The position numbers and the translations under genes are program-made. Below the pieces are notes generated by a model. That model was given only the letters and a program-made list of their open reading frames with translations. It ran no database searches and was not told where the DNA came from. DNA of 44,264 bases from contig DAHH01000016.1 of the NCBI GenBank assembly GCA_002498385.1, positions 1-44,264 of the forward strand, in the 5' to 3' direction. Positions 35,348 through 44,072 of this stretch are shown here, in pieces (position 1 is the stretch's first letter; each line of letters starts with the position of its first letter). This stretch comes from Methanobacterium sp. UBA410. Its GTDB lineage: Archaea > Methanobacteriota > Methanobacteria > Methanobacteriales > Methanobacteriaceae.

Positions 35348-36403
35348 ATGAGGCAGTCCCTCAAAATATTCACGGTCTTTGGAATACCCATAGAACTGCA
35401 CATTTCCTTCCTGTTTTTGATGTTGATAATCTATATAATTGCTTTTCTAAACATCATACCTGGTTTGAACGTTTTAATGGCTGTTTTAATCACCCTTCTT
35501 TTTGTAACTGTTGTGATACATGAATTGGGTCATTCGTACGTTGCCCAGAGGTACGGTGTCAATATAAAAAGCATAGTTCTCCTTCCAATTGGTGGTGTTT
35601 CAAGTATGGAAGAGATACCATCTGATCCAGGCCAGGAGTTCAGGATAGCTGTTGCAGGACCCGCTGTGAACTTTGCAATAGCTGCAGCAGGCTATGCAGT
35701 TGTGTTTGCACTTGGCAGTTTCATGCCTAAAGACGTGTCATCCACCATCTACTACTTTTCACTGTTGAACCTGGTTCTTGGGGCCTTCAACCTGCTTCCT
35801 GCATTTCCAATGGATGGAGGTCGTGTTTTAAGGGCTTACCTTGCAGGAAAGATGAGCTACGTTAGGGCAACTGAACTTGCAGCAACCGTTGGAAAGCAGC
35901 TTGCAATAGTGATGGCCATAGTTGGAATTTTTTTCAACATCTTCCTGATACTCATTGGAATATTTATCTACATGGGAGCAGAGCAGGAGTACAGATCCAT
36001 TCTCATATCAACGCTGCTTGAGGGAGTGCTTGTTCAGGACATAATGACGAGGAAAGTGAAGACACTGAAACCAACAGACAGTATAGGAGAAACCTTGGAC
36101 CTCATGTTCCAGGAAAAACATATGGGATACCCTGTAACAGATGGAAAAGAGATTTTAGGTATTGTAACATTTCACGATATTTCAAGGATACCTGAAAACA
36201 TGAAAGATTCTTCTGTGGATAGTGTAATGACAAAAAATCTTGTTTTAACCAGACCGGGAGAGCAGGTTTTTGAAGCCCTTAAAAAGCTCAACAAACATGG
36301 CATTGGAAGGCTGCCAGTTGTTGATAACGACGAGCTGGTTGGAATCATCTCAAAAACAGATGTGACGAGGTCGCTTGAAATACTGAACCTCAAACTTTCG
36401 TAA
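35348..36403 (+). CDS. Site-2 type membrane metalloprotease (M50) with two CBS domains
   Basis: This intramembrane zinc protease has about 351 residues. HELGH (58-62) is the zinc site and D156 in PAFPMDGGRV supplies the third ligand; six hydrophobic segments surround them. Two CBS domains (about 225-345) form a soluble regulatory part that probably binds adenosine nucleotides, as in the archaeal structure known from Methanocaldococcus. I choose the ATG at 35348 (MRQSLKIF), since GGTGA lies 5 bases upstream; the frame extends upstream but with non-conserved sequence. The substrate could be a membrane-bound regulator (inference). Confidence 0.92.
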   Translation: MRQSLKIFTVFGIPIELHISFLFLMLIIYIIAFLNIIPGLNVLMAVLITLLFVTVVIHELGHSYVAQRYGVNIKSIVLLPIGGVSSMEEIPSDPGQEFRIAVAGPAVNFAIAAAGYAVVFALGSFMPKDVSSTIYYFSLLNLVLGAFNLLPAFPMDGGRVLRAYLAGKMSYVRATELAATVGKQLAIVMAIVGIFFNIFLILIGIFIYMGAEQEYRSILISTLLEGVLVQDIMTRKVKTLKPTDSIGETLDLMFQEKHMGYPVTDGKEILGIVTFHDISRIPENMKDSSVDSVMTKNLVLTRPGEQVFEALKKLNKHGIGRLPVVDNDELVGIISKTDVTRSLEILNLKLS

Positions 36404-36618
36404 CCTTAAAAAATCAAGCTGAAACTTAAATTGAAACCTATTTTATCAAGAATCTGATTAAAGTTTACCCCCTCAAAGAATAAATCCATGTTTGAATAAA
36501 TCTAATAAAAAGAGTTGAGTTAATAAAAAAAAGAGAATAAGAAAATTTTATTAAACGATGTTTTAATGGTTAATGATGATAACGACATAATGATAACGAT
36601 AAATGGAGAAAAACTGTT

Positions 36619-38256
36619 ATGGAAAATGCTTGCAGGTTCATAATTAACGAAATTTTGGATGGCAACATCAAAACAAAAGACGAGCTTGAGAAGACCAAGC
36701 TCCATGCTTGCAGGGAGTTCAAGCTTGAGAAGTTCATGAGCAACTCCATGATACTTGCAAACGCCACCCCTGAAGAGAAACGTAAGATAGCGCCGGTTAT
36801 AAAGAAAAAACCCACAAGAACAATTTCAGGGGTTGCTGTGGTTGCAGTGATGTGCAAACCTCATAAATGTCCACATGGAAGGTGTCTTTACTGTCCTGAA
36901 AGTAGTAAAGCACCTCCAAGCTACACAGGGGAGGAGCCTGCAGCACTCAGGGCCAGGATGTTTGAGTTTCATCCTTATAGACAGACTTACAACAGGCTGC
37001 TGCAGCTTGAAAGTATAGGACATCCCCTTGACAAGGTCGAACTCATTGTAATGGGCGGAACCTTCCCATCCTACTTTCTGTGCTACCAGGAATGGTTCAT
37101 AACCCAATGCCTTAGGGCAATGAACGACTTTGGAATTAAAAATCCTGAAGAGAAGATCAAGGTTAAATCAGAAACCCACATGGACGTTCCAGAGGATTTC
37201 AGCTACTTAAAGGATGTTCAACAAACCAATGAAACCTCAAAGGTTCGCTGCATTGGAATGACCTTTGAAACCCGGCCTGATTACTGTAAAGTTCCAGACG
37301 TTGACAGGATGCTCAACATGGGAGTTACAAGGGTTGAACTTGGGGTTCAAACAGTGTACAACTTCATCTATAAACGTGTGGAGCGCGGGCACAGGGTTGA
37401 AGATGTGGTTGAATCTGCAAGGATACTGCGGGACTCTGGTATCAAGGTTGCAATGCACCTCATGCCAGGTTTGTTCTCGGACTTCGAAAGGGACATGCGA
37501 ATATTCAAAAGGGTCTTCACTGATCCACGCTTCAAACCCGACATGCTGAAAATATATCCATGCCTGGTTACAGAGGGCTCCAAAATCCACGACATGTGGA
37601 AAAGGGGTGAGTATAATCCCTACACAACTGAGGAAGCAGTTGAACTCATAGCAGAGGTCAAGAAAATACTGCCCAAGTGGGTGCGCACCATGAGGATCCA
37701 GAGGGACATACCTTCACCCCTCATAGAAGCCGGTGTTAAAAAATCCAACCTTGGAGAGCTTGTTTACAGGAGACTTGCAGAGGAGGGAGCAAACTGCAAA
37801 TGCATAAGGTGCAGGGAGGTTGGACACAGGGCAGCAGAAGGCGTTGAAACCCACTTCGATGATATAAAACTCCTTCGTGAGGATTACGATGCAGGTGAGG
37901 GGCGTGAGATATTCCTATCCTTTGAGGATGTTAAGGCAGACGTTCTCGTTGGATTTTTAAGGTTGAGAATGCCTTCAGAGAAGGCCCACAGAGTGGAAGT
38001 TGATGATAAAACCGCACTCCTACGTGAACTTCATGTTTACGGCCCAATGGCACGGATTGGTGATCTTGGCCAGAAACAAGCAAAAATGTGGCAACACATG
38101 GGCTACGGCGAACGCTTACTTGCAGAAGCGGAGAAAATAGCATCCCATGAATATAATAAAAACAAACTGCTTGTTATAAGCGGTATAGGTGCCAGGGACT
38201 ACTACAGAAAATTCGGTTACAACCGTGAAGGTCCCTACATGGCAAAGAAGATTTGA
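36619..38256 (+). CDS. elp3: Elp3: tRNA U34 carboxymethyl transferase (radical SAM + GNAT)
   Basis: It modifies wobble uridine 34 of tRNAs using acetyl-CoA and SAM. It has 545 residues. The radical SAM cysteines lie at 79-92 (C79, C84, C89, C92 in CKPHKCPHGRCLYC), followed by the TIM-barrel part (ELGVQTVYNFIYKRVERGH). The GNAT domain fills the C-terminal 150 residues (MARIGDLGQKQAKMWQHMGYG). GGAGA lies 9 bases before the ATG. Archaea act with Elp3 alone, without the other Elongator subunits. Confidence 0.95.
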   Translation: MENACRFIINEILDGNIKTKDELEKTKLHACREFKLEKFMSNSMILANATPEEKRKIAPVIKKKPTRTISGVAVVAVMCKPHKCPHGRCLYCPESSKAPPSYTGEEPAALRARMFEFHPYRQTYNRLLQLESIGHPLDKVELIVMGGTFPSYFLCYQEWFITQCLRAMNDFGIKNPEEKIKVKSETHMDVPEDFSYLKDVQQTNETSKVRCIGMTFETRPDYCKVPDVDRMLNMGVTRVELGVQTVYNFIYKRVERGHRVEDVVESARILRDSGIKVAMHLMPGLFSDFERDMRIFKRVFTDPRFKPDMLKIYPCLVTEGSKIHDMWKRGEYNPYTTEEAVELIAEVKKILPKWVRTMRIQRDIPSPLIEAGVKKSNLGELVYRRLAEEGANCKCIRCREVGHRAAEGVETHFDDIKLLREDYDAGEGREIFLSFEDVKADVLVGFLRLRMPSEKAHRVEVDDKTALLRELHVYGPMARIGDLGQKQAKMWQHMGYGERLLAEAEKIASHEYNKNKLLVISGIGARDYYRKFGYNREGPYMAKKI

Positions 38257-38462
38257 TGTTTAAAAAAAAGGTTTCACGATAAAAGGTTTAAGTCTCCCAA
38301 AAATCAGGGCATGACCTACTCATCCTAGGATTCCTTAATTGAATTTCAGTTATTTGAATTTCAATTGTTCCTAATTAATTAGCTTTTATTTAATTAATTG
38401 ATCCTTGTTTAAAGGATTAAAATCTAAAAAAAATGGAAGTAAAAAAAAGGAGGAATTAAAAC

Positions 38463-39125
38463 ATGTTATCCCCTGAAAAACTTGCAAAAATGATTGACCA
38501 CACCAACGTGAAGCCCAATGCAACCCAAAATGATATTAAAAGGCTCTGCTGTGAGGCTGCTGAGTACGGGTTTTCAACGGCATGCATCACTCCTGTAAAT
38601 GCTGCCTACGCAAGCCAACTTCTCAAGGGTTCAGGTGTTGGAGTCTGCGTTGTTGTGGGCTTCCCCCTTGGAACCAGCAAAACAGAGACAAAGGCCTTTG
38701 AAACTGAAGCTGCAGTGGCCGACGGAGCAACGGACATTGATATGGTGATGAACGTAGGCGCTTTAAAATCAGAACAGTACTCCATGGTTGAGGAAGACAT
38801 CAAAAGCGTGGTTGATGCTGCAGACGGCACGCCAGTTAAAGTTATAATTGAAACAGCCCTTCTGAGCGACTCTGAAAAGGTTAAAGCCTGCAGTATTGCG
38901 GAAAAAGCCGGTGCAAAATTCATTAAGACCTCAACAGGTGTTGGATACCCTGGTGCAACTGTTGAGGACGTGGCGCTCATAAAAGAAACAATAGGGAGCA
39001 GAATGGGGATCAAGGCTTCAGGAGGAATCAGAACCCTTGAAACTGCACTGGCAATGGTTAGGGTCGGGGCAACAAAGATAGGAACATCCACAGGTGACCT
39101 GATAATTGAGGAACTTTTAAAGTAA
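38463..39125 (+). CDS. deoC: Deoxyribose-phosphate aldolase
   Basis: It reversibly splits 2-deoxyribose 5-phosphate into glyceraldehyde 3-phosphate and acetaldehyde. It has 220 residues, a TIM barrel. The Schiff-base lysine is K155 in FIKTSTG and the second lysine is K184 in KASGGIR; DIDMVMN is also conserved. AAGGAGG precedes the ATG. It is followed 39 bp later by the cyclophilin-like gene, probably in one operon. Confidence 0.95.
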   Translation: MLSPEKLAKMIDHTNVKPNATQNDIKRLCCEAAEYGFSTACITPVNAAYASQLLKGSGVGVCVVVGFPLGTSKTETKAFETEAAVADGATDIDMVMNVGALKSEQYSMVEEDIKSVVDAADGTPVKVIIETALLSDSEKVKACSIAEKAGAKFIKTSTGVGYPGATVEDVALIKETIGSRMGIKASGGIRTLETALAMVRVGATKIGTSTGDLIIEELLK

Positions 39126-39164
39126 AAGAAAACCAGAATGGTGTCTGTAGGGAGATGATCCAAA

Positions 39165-39515
39165 ATGAAGTTAGAAATAGAAGTGGTTGGAAAGGGAAAG
39201 GCAGTGGCAGTTCTGGATGATAGAAACCCTGAAACTGCAGAGGGAATCTACAAAAGCTTACCACTTGAGGCAGATGCAACCAAATGGCTTGAAGAGGTCT
39301 ACTTCAGTATGGAACTTAAAATGGACTACGAAAACCCATCTCCACAAACCGAAGCTGGAGATCTATCTTACTGGCCTCCAGGACCTGCATTCTGCGTATT
39401 TTTCGGTGAATCCCAGCCAGTATCCGATGTGAACAACTTCGGCAAGGTAACTGAGAACCTTGAGCTTTTCAGAAAGGTTCAAGATGGGGACAAACTAATA
39501 ATAAGGAAGTTATAA
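39165..39515 (+). CDS. Cyclophilin-like fold protein
   Basis: This 116-residue beta-barrel protein is of the prokaryotic cyclophilin-like family (TM1367 type). Typical segments are NPETAEGIYKSLP near the N-terminus, and DLSYWPPGPAFCVFFG in the middle. The catalytic residues of true prolyl isomerases are not present in this family, so the activity is uncertain. GGGAGATGATCC lies before the ATG. A T10 run (39538-39547) follows. Confidence 0.83.
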   Translation: MKLEIEVVGKGKAVAVLDDRNPETAEGIYKSLPLEADATKWLEEVYFSMELKMDYENPSPQTEAGDLSYWPPGPAFCVFFGESQPVSDVNNFGKVTENLELFRKVQDGDKLIIRKL

Positions 39516-39537
39516 AGTTTAAATAACATTTTAAGAA

Positions 39538-39588
39538 TTTTTTTTTTAAGGTTTATTATTTTTTAAAAATTATTTTTTTTATTTTTTT
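39538..39588 (+). terminator. T-rich terminator after the deoC operon
   Basis: Runs of ten, eight and seven T residues at 39538-39547, 39573-39580 and 39582-39588 lie on the plus strand soon after the stop codon, as is usual for archaeal intrinsic termination. Confidence 0.5.
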
Positions 39589-39719
39589 AAAGTTTCAACT
39601 CTTCAATCTTTTAAATCAATTTTCATGGAAGATACCATTTTATCATCCAAGTTAACCACATACATCTTTCCCAAGTTAATTTCTTCATTCTATTTCCCAG
39701 GCTAATTTCTCATTTTAGT

Positions 39720-39749
39720 TAACCCATTCGCTCTCTAGTTCATGGGTTA
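39720..39749 (-). terminator. Stem-loop directly after cofH
   Basis: A perfect 8-bp inverted repeat, taacccat and atgggtta, with a 14-base loop begins 5 bases after the cofH stop codon on the minus strand. It may end or protect the cofH transcript. Confidence 0.5.
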
Positions 39750-39753
39750 GTTT

Positions 39754-40878
39754 TCAGTTATACGTTAAGATCCTAACATTTCTGTAGAGCGTGTCCCTCT
39801 CTGCTGGTGTTCTTCCAAGGTTTCTTATAATCCTCTGAAATTTTTCAGGAGCTGTGTAAACTCCATACTTGGCTCCTGCAGATTTTGAAATGTTCTCCTC
39901 ACCCAGTGTTCCTCCCATATCATTTGCACCTGCCATGAGGCAGTACTGTGCAAATTTGAAGCCGAGTTTAACCCACGAGACCTGGATGTTTTCTAAAAGG
40001 TCCCCAAACATGAGCCTTGAAACTGCGTAGACCTTAAGATCCTCTATGCCCGTCGATCCAGGACTTGAAATTCCCCTCCTGTAAATAGGGGTCAGCGTGT
40101 GCATGAAGGTTAAGGGAACGAACTCTGTGAATCCGCCAGTTCTCTCCTGGATGCTCCTTAAAATATCCAGATGCTCAACCCTGTGTTTTAACTCCTCAAC
40201 GTGGCCGTACATCATGGTGCAAGTTGTTGGTATGCCTGTTTTGTGAGCTGTTTCCACAATGTCGATCCACTCTGCTGTGCTCATTTTGGATGGGCACAGA
40301 ACCTTCCGAACATCATCGTTTAGGATTTCTGCAGCATTTCCAGGTATTGAATCCAGTCCTGCTTCCTTGAGCATTTTTAGTTCTTCTTCTATGGAAATGC
40401 CTGCATTTTTTGCACCGTGGTACACTTCCATGGGCGAAAATGCATGTATATAGATCTCTGGAAGTTCTTCCCTGATTTTCTGGAGCATTTCCTGGTAAAA
40501 GTAGGCATCTATGTCCCTGTGCAGGCCTCCCTGTATGCACACTTCAACTGCTCCCTGGTCCCATGCATTTTTTGCCCTCTGTACCACTTCATCCATGCTC
40601 AAAAAGTAGGCATCCTTTTCTCCAGAATTTTTTTTGAAGGCGCAGAACCCACAGGTTCCTGTGCATATGTTGGTGAAGTTTATGTTCCAGTTTTTGATGT
40701 AGGTAACTGTGTCTCCAACGAGTTCCTCGCGCCTTGTGTCTGCGGCAATGATAAGGGCTTGAAGTTCTTTTCCTGTTGTTTCCATGAGTTTAAGTGCTTC
40801 TTCTTTTGAAGTTCTTGTTTTCATGGATTTTTCGAGTATCTCCTCTATCTGTGGGTTGATGTTTAACTGCTCGAACAT
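39754..40878 (-). CDS. cofH: 5-Amino-6-(D-ribitylamino)uracil-L-tyrosine 4-hydroxyphenyl transferase (FO synthase subunit 2)
   Basis: It is a radical SAM enzyme that joins tyrosine to the flavin precursor; with CofG it makes the F0 chromophore of coenzyme F420, the central hydride carrier of methanogenesis. It has 374 residues. The cluster motif CX3CX2C is at C72, C76 and C79 (CTGTCGFC). The conserved GGLHRDIDAYFY and LTPIYRRG segments follow. The ATG lacks an obvious ribosome binding site. It is divergent from the histone gene. Confidence 0.94.
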   Translation of the reverse strand: MFEQLNINPQIEEILEKSMKTRTSKEEALKLMETTGKELQALIIAADTRREELVGDTVTYIKNWNINFTNICTGTCGFCAFKKNSGEKDAYFLSMDEVVQRAKNAWDQGAVEVCIQGGLHRDIDAYFYQEMLQKIREELPEIYIHAFSPMEVYHGAKNAGISIEEELKMLKEAGLDSIPGNAAEILNDDVRKVLCPSKMSTAEWIDIVETAHKTGIPTTCTMMYGHVEELKHRVEHLDILRSIQERTGGFTEFVPLTFMHTLTPIYRRGISSPGSTGIEDLKVYAVSRLMFGDLLENIQVSWVKLGFKFAQYCLMAGANDMGGTLGEENISKSAGAKYGVYTAPEKFQRIIRNLGRTPAERDTLYRNVRILTYN

Positions 40879-40989
40879 GAAATTTTATATTCCATTTTAC
40901 AAGTTTTAAATTTTTGGTTGGATAATTATCTCAATTGATGATAGCCCATGCCATGTCTCATGGCTAAAAATCCTATAAAAACCGATAAA

Positions 40990-41027
40990 TTTAAATATTA
41001 ATTATTAGTATCTAGAATAGGAGGTGA
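40990..41027 (+). promoter_or_regulatory. Histone gene promoter and strong ribosome binding site
   Basis: TATA-like tttaaatat at 40990-40998 and the ideal site GGAGGTGA at 41020-41027, 4 bases before the ATG. The long SD match fits a highly expressed gene. Around 40943-40966 an imperfect inverted repeat (agcccatg, catggct) lies in the divergent region shared with cofH. Confidence 0.55.
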
Positions 41028-41031
41028 AAGT

Positions 41032-41238
41032 ATGGCCGAATTACCAATTGCTCCAGTTGGAAGGATCATAAAAAATGCTGGTGCTCAAAGGATAAGTGAT
41101 GATGCAAAAGAGGCTTTAGCTAAATCCCTTGAAGAAAAAGGTGAAGAAATAGCTAAAAAAGCTGTTGAACTTGCAAAACACGCTGGAAGAAAAACTGTTA
41201 AGTCAGAAGACATAGAGATGGCTGTTAAAACAGCCTAA
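41032..41238 (+). CDS. Archaeal histone
   Basis: This histone-fold DNA-packaging protein has 68 residues with the family layout: ELPIAPVGRIIKNAGAQRIS (helix 1 and DNA-binding loop), SDDAKEALAKSLEEKGEEIA (long central helix) and HAGRKTVKSEDIEMAVK (the loop with RKTV and the last helix). It forms dimers and larger assemblies that wrap DNA. It is monocistronic with a strong start site. Confidence 0.97.
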   Translation: MAELPIAPVGRIIKNAGAQRISDDAKEALAKSLEEKGEEIAKKAVELAKHAGRKTVKSEDIEMAVKTA

Positions 41239-41536
41239 TCTTTCTTCTTTTATTTACACCTATTATCAAAGAATCAGTATCATACCAATAAAAGTTGGAA
41301 ATTATTTTTCATCCCTTTAAACACCTTCTATTTTTTTTAATGGCTGCATGGTATTGTAAAATGCATGTTAGCATCCAGAGAAGCCCCTTGTAAGTTTTAA
41401 TAGTTTCAATAATTCTAATAATTTTAATTTGATACCAGAAGACAATTTGGAACCTTTCTGGAAAAGTCTAAACTTTTTGTATTAGAAACTGTTATATTAA
41501 TCTTGAAAAAAAACAATGTGTTAAGGAGGCAGTTAA

Positions 41537-42028
41537 ATGAGTAGCATTGATAATTTGAAAGAGGCTTTTGCAGGTGAATCACAGGCAAACCGAAAATATC
41601 TGGCTTTTGCAAAAAAAGCTGATGAAGAAGGATTTAAACAGATCGCAAAGCTTTTCAGAGCAGCAGCCGCAGCTGAAACAGTCCATGCCCACAACCACCT
41701 TGATGTGATGGGTGGAATAAAAAGCACCAAAGAAAACCTTGAAGGAGCAATAAGTGGTGAAAAAGAAGAATTTGAGGTTATGTATCCGGGATTTATAGAA
41801 GAAGCCAAGGCAGAGAAAAATGATAGGGCAGTTTGGACCTTCGACGTTGCAAACCAGGTTGAAGAGATCCATGCAGGTCTGTACCAGAAAGCCCTTGACA
41901 GCATTGGAGAAAACAAGGAAACAGATTATTACGTCTGTAAGTACTGTGGTAACACAGTTGAAGGTGGAGCACCCGACAAATGTCCAGTGTGCGGAGCTCC
42001 AAAATCAGAATTTTTCAGGGTTGATTAG
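41537..42028 (+). CDS. rbr: Rubrerythrin
   Basis: This non-heme iron peroxidase protects strict anaerobes from peroxide. It has 163 residues: an N-terminal four-helix diiron domain (E14 in FAGESQANRKY, E47 and H50 in AAETVHAHNH) and a C-terminal rubredoxin domain with C134, C137, C149 and C152. Electrons come from rubredoxin or a flavoprotein. AAGGAGG precedes the ATG and a TATA-like ttatatta lies near 41490. It is complete. Confidence 0.95.
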   Translation: MSSIDNLKEAFAGESQANRKYLAFAKKADEEGFKQIAKLFRAAAAAETVHAHNHLDVMGGIKSTKENLEGAISGEKEEFEVMYPGFIEEAKAEKNDRAVWTFDVANQVEEIHAGLYQKALDSIGENKETDYYVCKYCGNTVEGGAPDKCPVCGAPKSEFFRVD

Positions 42029-42189
42029 GAAAATTCCATTTTTTTTAATTCCCTTTTTATACTTTATTCTTATTTTTTTATAGTTTATTCTATTGTTGTA
42101 CCCTATTCTTAGTGTTATACCTGTTTTATTGTTTACCCTGTTTTGTTATACCTTATTTTTATCTTAATTTAAACCATTAACTGCTTTTT
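42029..42189. terminator. T-rich convergent region after rubrerythrin
   Basis: A T8 run at 42039-42046 follows the rubrerythrin stop. From 42090 to 42165 degenerate repeats of a phrase like gttatacctTattttt occur. The region separates two convergent transcripts. Confidence 0.45.
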
Positions 42190-42432
42190 TTAAACCTTTT
42201 CTAAATTTTCAACCAGTTTCCACACATCTTCAGTTTCAATGCCCTGCATATCTCCAAGTGGTAGGATGTACCTTTCAAGATCCTCAACTGCGATGCAAAT
42301 TGGGTTAAACTGTTTTAAAAAGCATTTGGAATCTTCAAAGGTGCGGATTCGAACTAAGACGTGCAAAGTTCTGTCCTCAACCTCAAGTGGTGCTGCCTGA
42401 ATTTCCTCTTTTAAACCGTTTAAAAATCCCAT
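42190..42432 (-). CDS. Small protein of the gerW-DUF2953 operon, possibly SepF-like
   Basis: This is a protein of 80 residues. It starts with an amphipathic segment (MGFLNGLKEEIQ), followed by an alpha-beta part (HVLVRIRTFEDSKCFLKQF, PICIAVEDLERYIL). The beginning and the strand-helix order recall SepF-type cell division anchors, but the protein is much shorter and the likeness is weak. AAGGAGA lies 6 bases before the chosen ATG; an upstream start is less supported. The gene overlaps the end of the DUF2953 gene by 50 bp, so all three genes of the unit are co-transcribed. Confidence 0.6.
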   Translation of the reverse strand: MGFLNGLKEEIQAAPLEVEDRTLHVLVRIRTFEDSKCFLKQFNPICIAVEDLERYILPLGDMQGIETEDVWKLVENLEKV

Positions 42433-43060
42433 TTTTATTCTCCTTTGAATTTGACCTGACAGCAAACCATATGAAACTTCTCACTGGTTTGTGCGTGAGG
42501 GATCTTAAAAACTCAAGGACTATTCTGAAGAGCCTCAACTCAACATGAATGTTTGCAGTCCCCTTTAACATTTCTTCATCAAAAATGGGGTTCACGTTAA
42601 ATTGAACAGAAGAAACTGGCTTTAAGATAGCTGAAAATCCCCATAAACATCCAGTTATAAATTCAGTGTCCACAGAGCTTTTAAATCCAATTTTAATATC
42701 TGCTTTAAACTTTTTTAAACTTAAAGATCGGATGAAAGCATTTAAAATTGATCTAATGTATGGTGAGGCATCAAAAAAGAGTTTGAAGCCCTCTAAAATT
42801 TGGGACAGGTTCATTTCACGTAACCTTCCACCTGCACCACCTTCAGCCTTCTTCTCCTCAACCTTTTCCTCCTCAACCTTTTTCTCTTCCTTTCGCTCTA
42901 AACTTCTTGAGATGATGGTTAAACCCATAAATTTTACCTTCACTTTTCCCTGAAAGTTTAAACCCTCAAAAATTAGATTAAAGAATATTTGGAATGGAAA
43001 AAACAGGAAAACTACCAGAATCACTATGATGACAGCTAAAGCTAAAATTAAGTAAAGCAA
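42383..43060 (-). CDS. DUF2953 family membrane-anchored protein (YtfI-like)
   Basis: This protein of 225 residues has one N-terminal membrane helix (2-30), a beta segment (FQGKVKVKFMGLTIIS), a charged low-complexity Glu/Lys linker (KKVEEEKVEEKK), and a domain with ADIKIGFKSSVDTEFITGCLWG, the typical core of DUF2953. In Bacillus the same family (YtfI) is encoded directly beside ytfJ/gerW, as here. TTG start with gggag about 7 bases upstream. Function unknown, probably at the membrane. Confidence 0.78.
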   Translation of the reverse strand: MLYLILALAVIIVILVVFLFFPFQIFFNLIFEGLNFQGKVKVKFMGLTIISRSLERKEEKKVEEEKVEEKKAEGGAGGRLREMNLSQILEGFKLFFDASPYIRSILNAFIRSLSLKKFKADIKIGFKSSVDTEFITGCLWGFSAILKPVSSVQFNVNPIFDEEMLKGTANIHVELRLFRIVLEFLRSLTHKPVRSFIWFAVRSNSKENKNGIFKRFKRGNSGSTT

Positions 43061-43087
43061 TTAAGGTCTCCCTTTTTATCTTATCAA

Positions 43088-43516
43088 CTATGATTCAGGT
43101 TTAGACTCCTCTTCAGCTCCTTCAGTTTCATGTTCTTTTCCTTTCTGCTTCATCATCCTGGTTCCCTGGCTCATTACTTCAACAGCTGCCGTTCCTATTT
43201 CACCTATGGCCCTTGAGATTGTGTCAGGAGCCCTCAAAGAGAGTAATTTAACACCTTCGGGGCCTTCAACACCCTTGAAAATGACCACCATTGCTATGGG
43301 TTCTATTTTGGCTGCACCTCCAGATGCAGCACCCTCACCTCCAGGGCCTTTAGAACTTTTGGATTCGCCCATACCTGCTCCAAATCCCATTCCCATCTTC
43401 GTTACAGGTATGATCAGTTTACCATTAGTTTCTATTATTTCACCAACCACATTCTCAACGTTTAAAACCTTTCGAAGTTCTTCAACAGTTGTTTTGATAG
43501 GATCTTCAACACCCAT
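43088..43516 (-). CDS. GerW/YtfJ family protein
   Basis: This 142-residue protein belongs to the family of the Bacillus sporulation protein GerW (YtfJ). Typical features are VVGEIIETNGKLIIPVTKMG, then FGAGMG, a Gly/Ser-rich segment (GPGGEGAASGGAAK) and PIAMVVIF. Archaea do not form spores, so its role differs; the family is widespread in methanogens. The ATG at 43516 (MGVEDPIK) has GAGGGA 6 bases upstream. It is the first gene of an operon with DUF2953 and the small protein. Confidence 0.85.
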   Translation of the reverse strand: MGVEDPIKTTVEELRKVLNVENVVGEIIETNGKLIIPVTKMGMGFGAGMGESKSSKGPGGEGAASGGAAKIEPIAMVVIFKGVEGPEGVKLLSLRAPDTISRAIGEIGTAAVEVMSQGTRMMKQKGKEHETEGAEEESKPES

Positions 43517-43522
43517 TTGCAA

Positions 43523-43877
43523 TCCCTCTTACAGCTAAAAATTAGTTCTACATCCTTCGGCTTAATTTTATCATGTTTATTTTTACAGGGTATACAACTT
43601 TACAATGTATATTATTCTATGATATTAAACATATAAAATTTATTAAAAACTGTTTGGACCTGAAAATCTTTAAACACGTGAAGGGTATCTGCAGTTAACG
43701 ATCAAAGTGGACGAGTTTGATCTCGTACTAAACAAGCTTAAATTGCATTGAAAGCAGAGCATTAATATAATTTTTCAAAAACAGTACGAAATATGATGAT
43801 TTTATCACATTATAATGTTTTTATCATAAATATCTGGTTGAATGAGATGATTTTGTGGTGATTTTTGCCAAATGAGT
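43523..43877. other. Divergent promoter region between gerW operon and tRNA genes
   Basis: The sequence is AT-rich without a gene. It contains a cacgtg hexamer near 43675 and a weak 5-bp hairpin (acgag, ctcgt) at 43713-43728. Several TATA-like stretches prevent a firm choice of the gerW promoter. Confidence 0.4.
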
Positions 43878-43893
43878 CGAAAAGGTTATATAG
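43878..43893 (+). promoter_or_regulatory. tRNA operon promoter (BRE and TATA)
   Basis: The sequence cgaaaagg followed by ttatatag is a good BRE/TATA pair whose centre is about 35 bases before the first tRNA, matching the expected start just ahead of tRNA-Val. Confidence 0.65.
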
Positions 43894-43924
43894 GACTAAA
43901 ACCATAACCAAAATAGACCCAATT

Positions 43925-44072
<148 letters not shown>

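Noticed and set aside
43713..43728. Short inverted repeat acgag/ctcgt upstream of the tRNA genes
   Set aside because: Only 5 bp long, expected by chance, and far from the tRNA promoter at 43878-43893.
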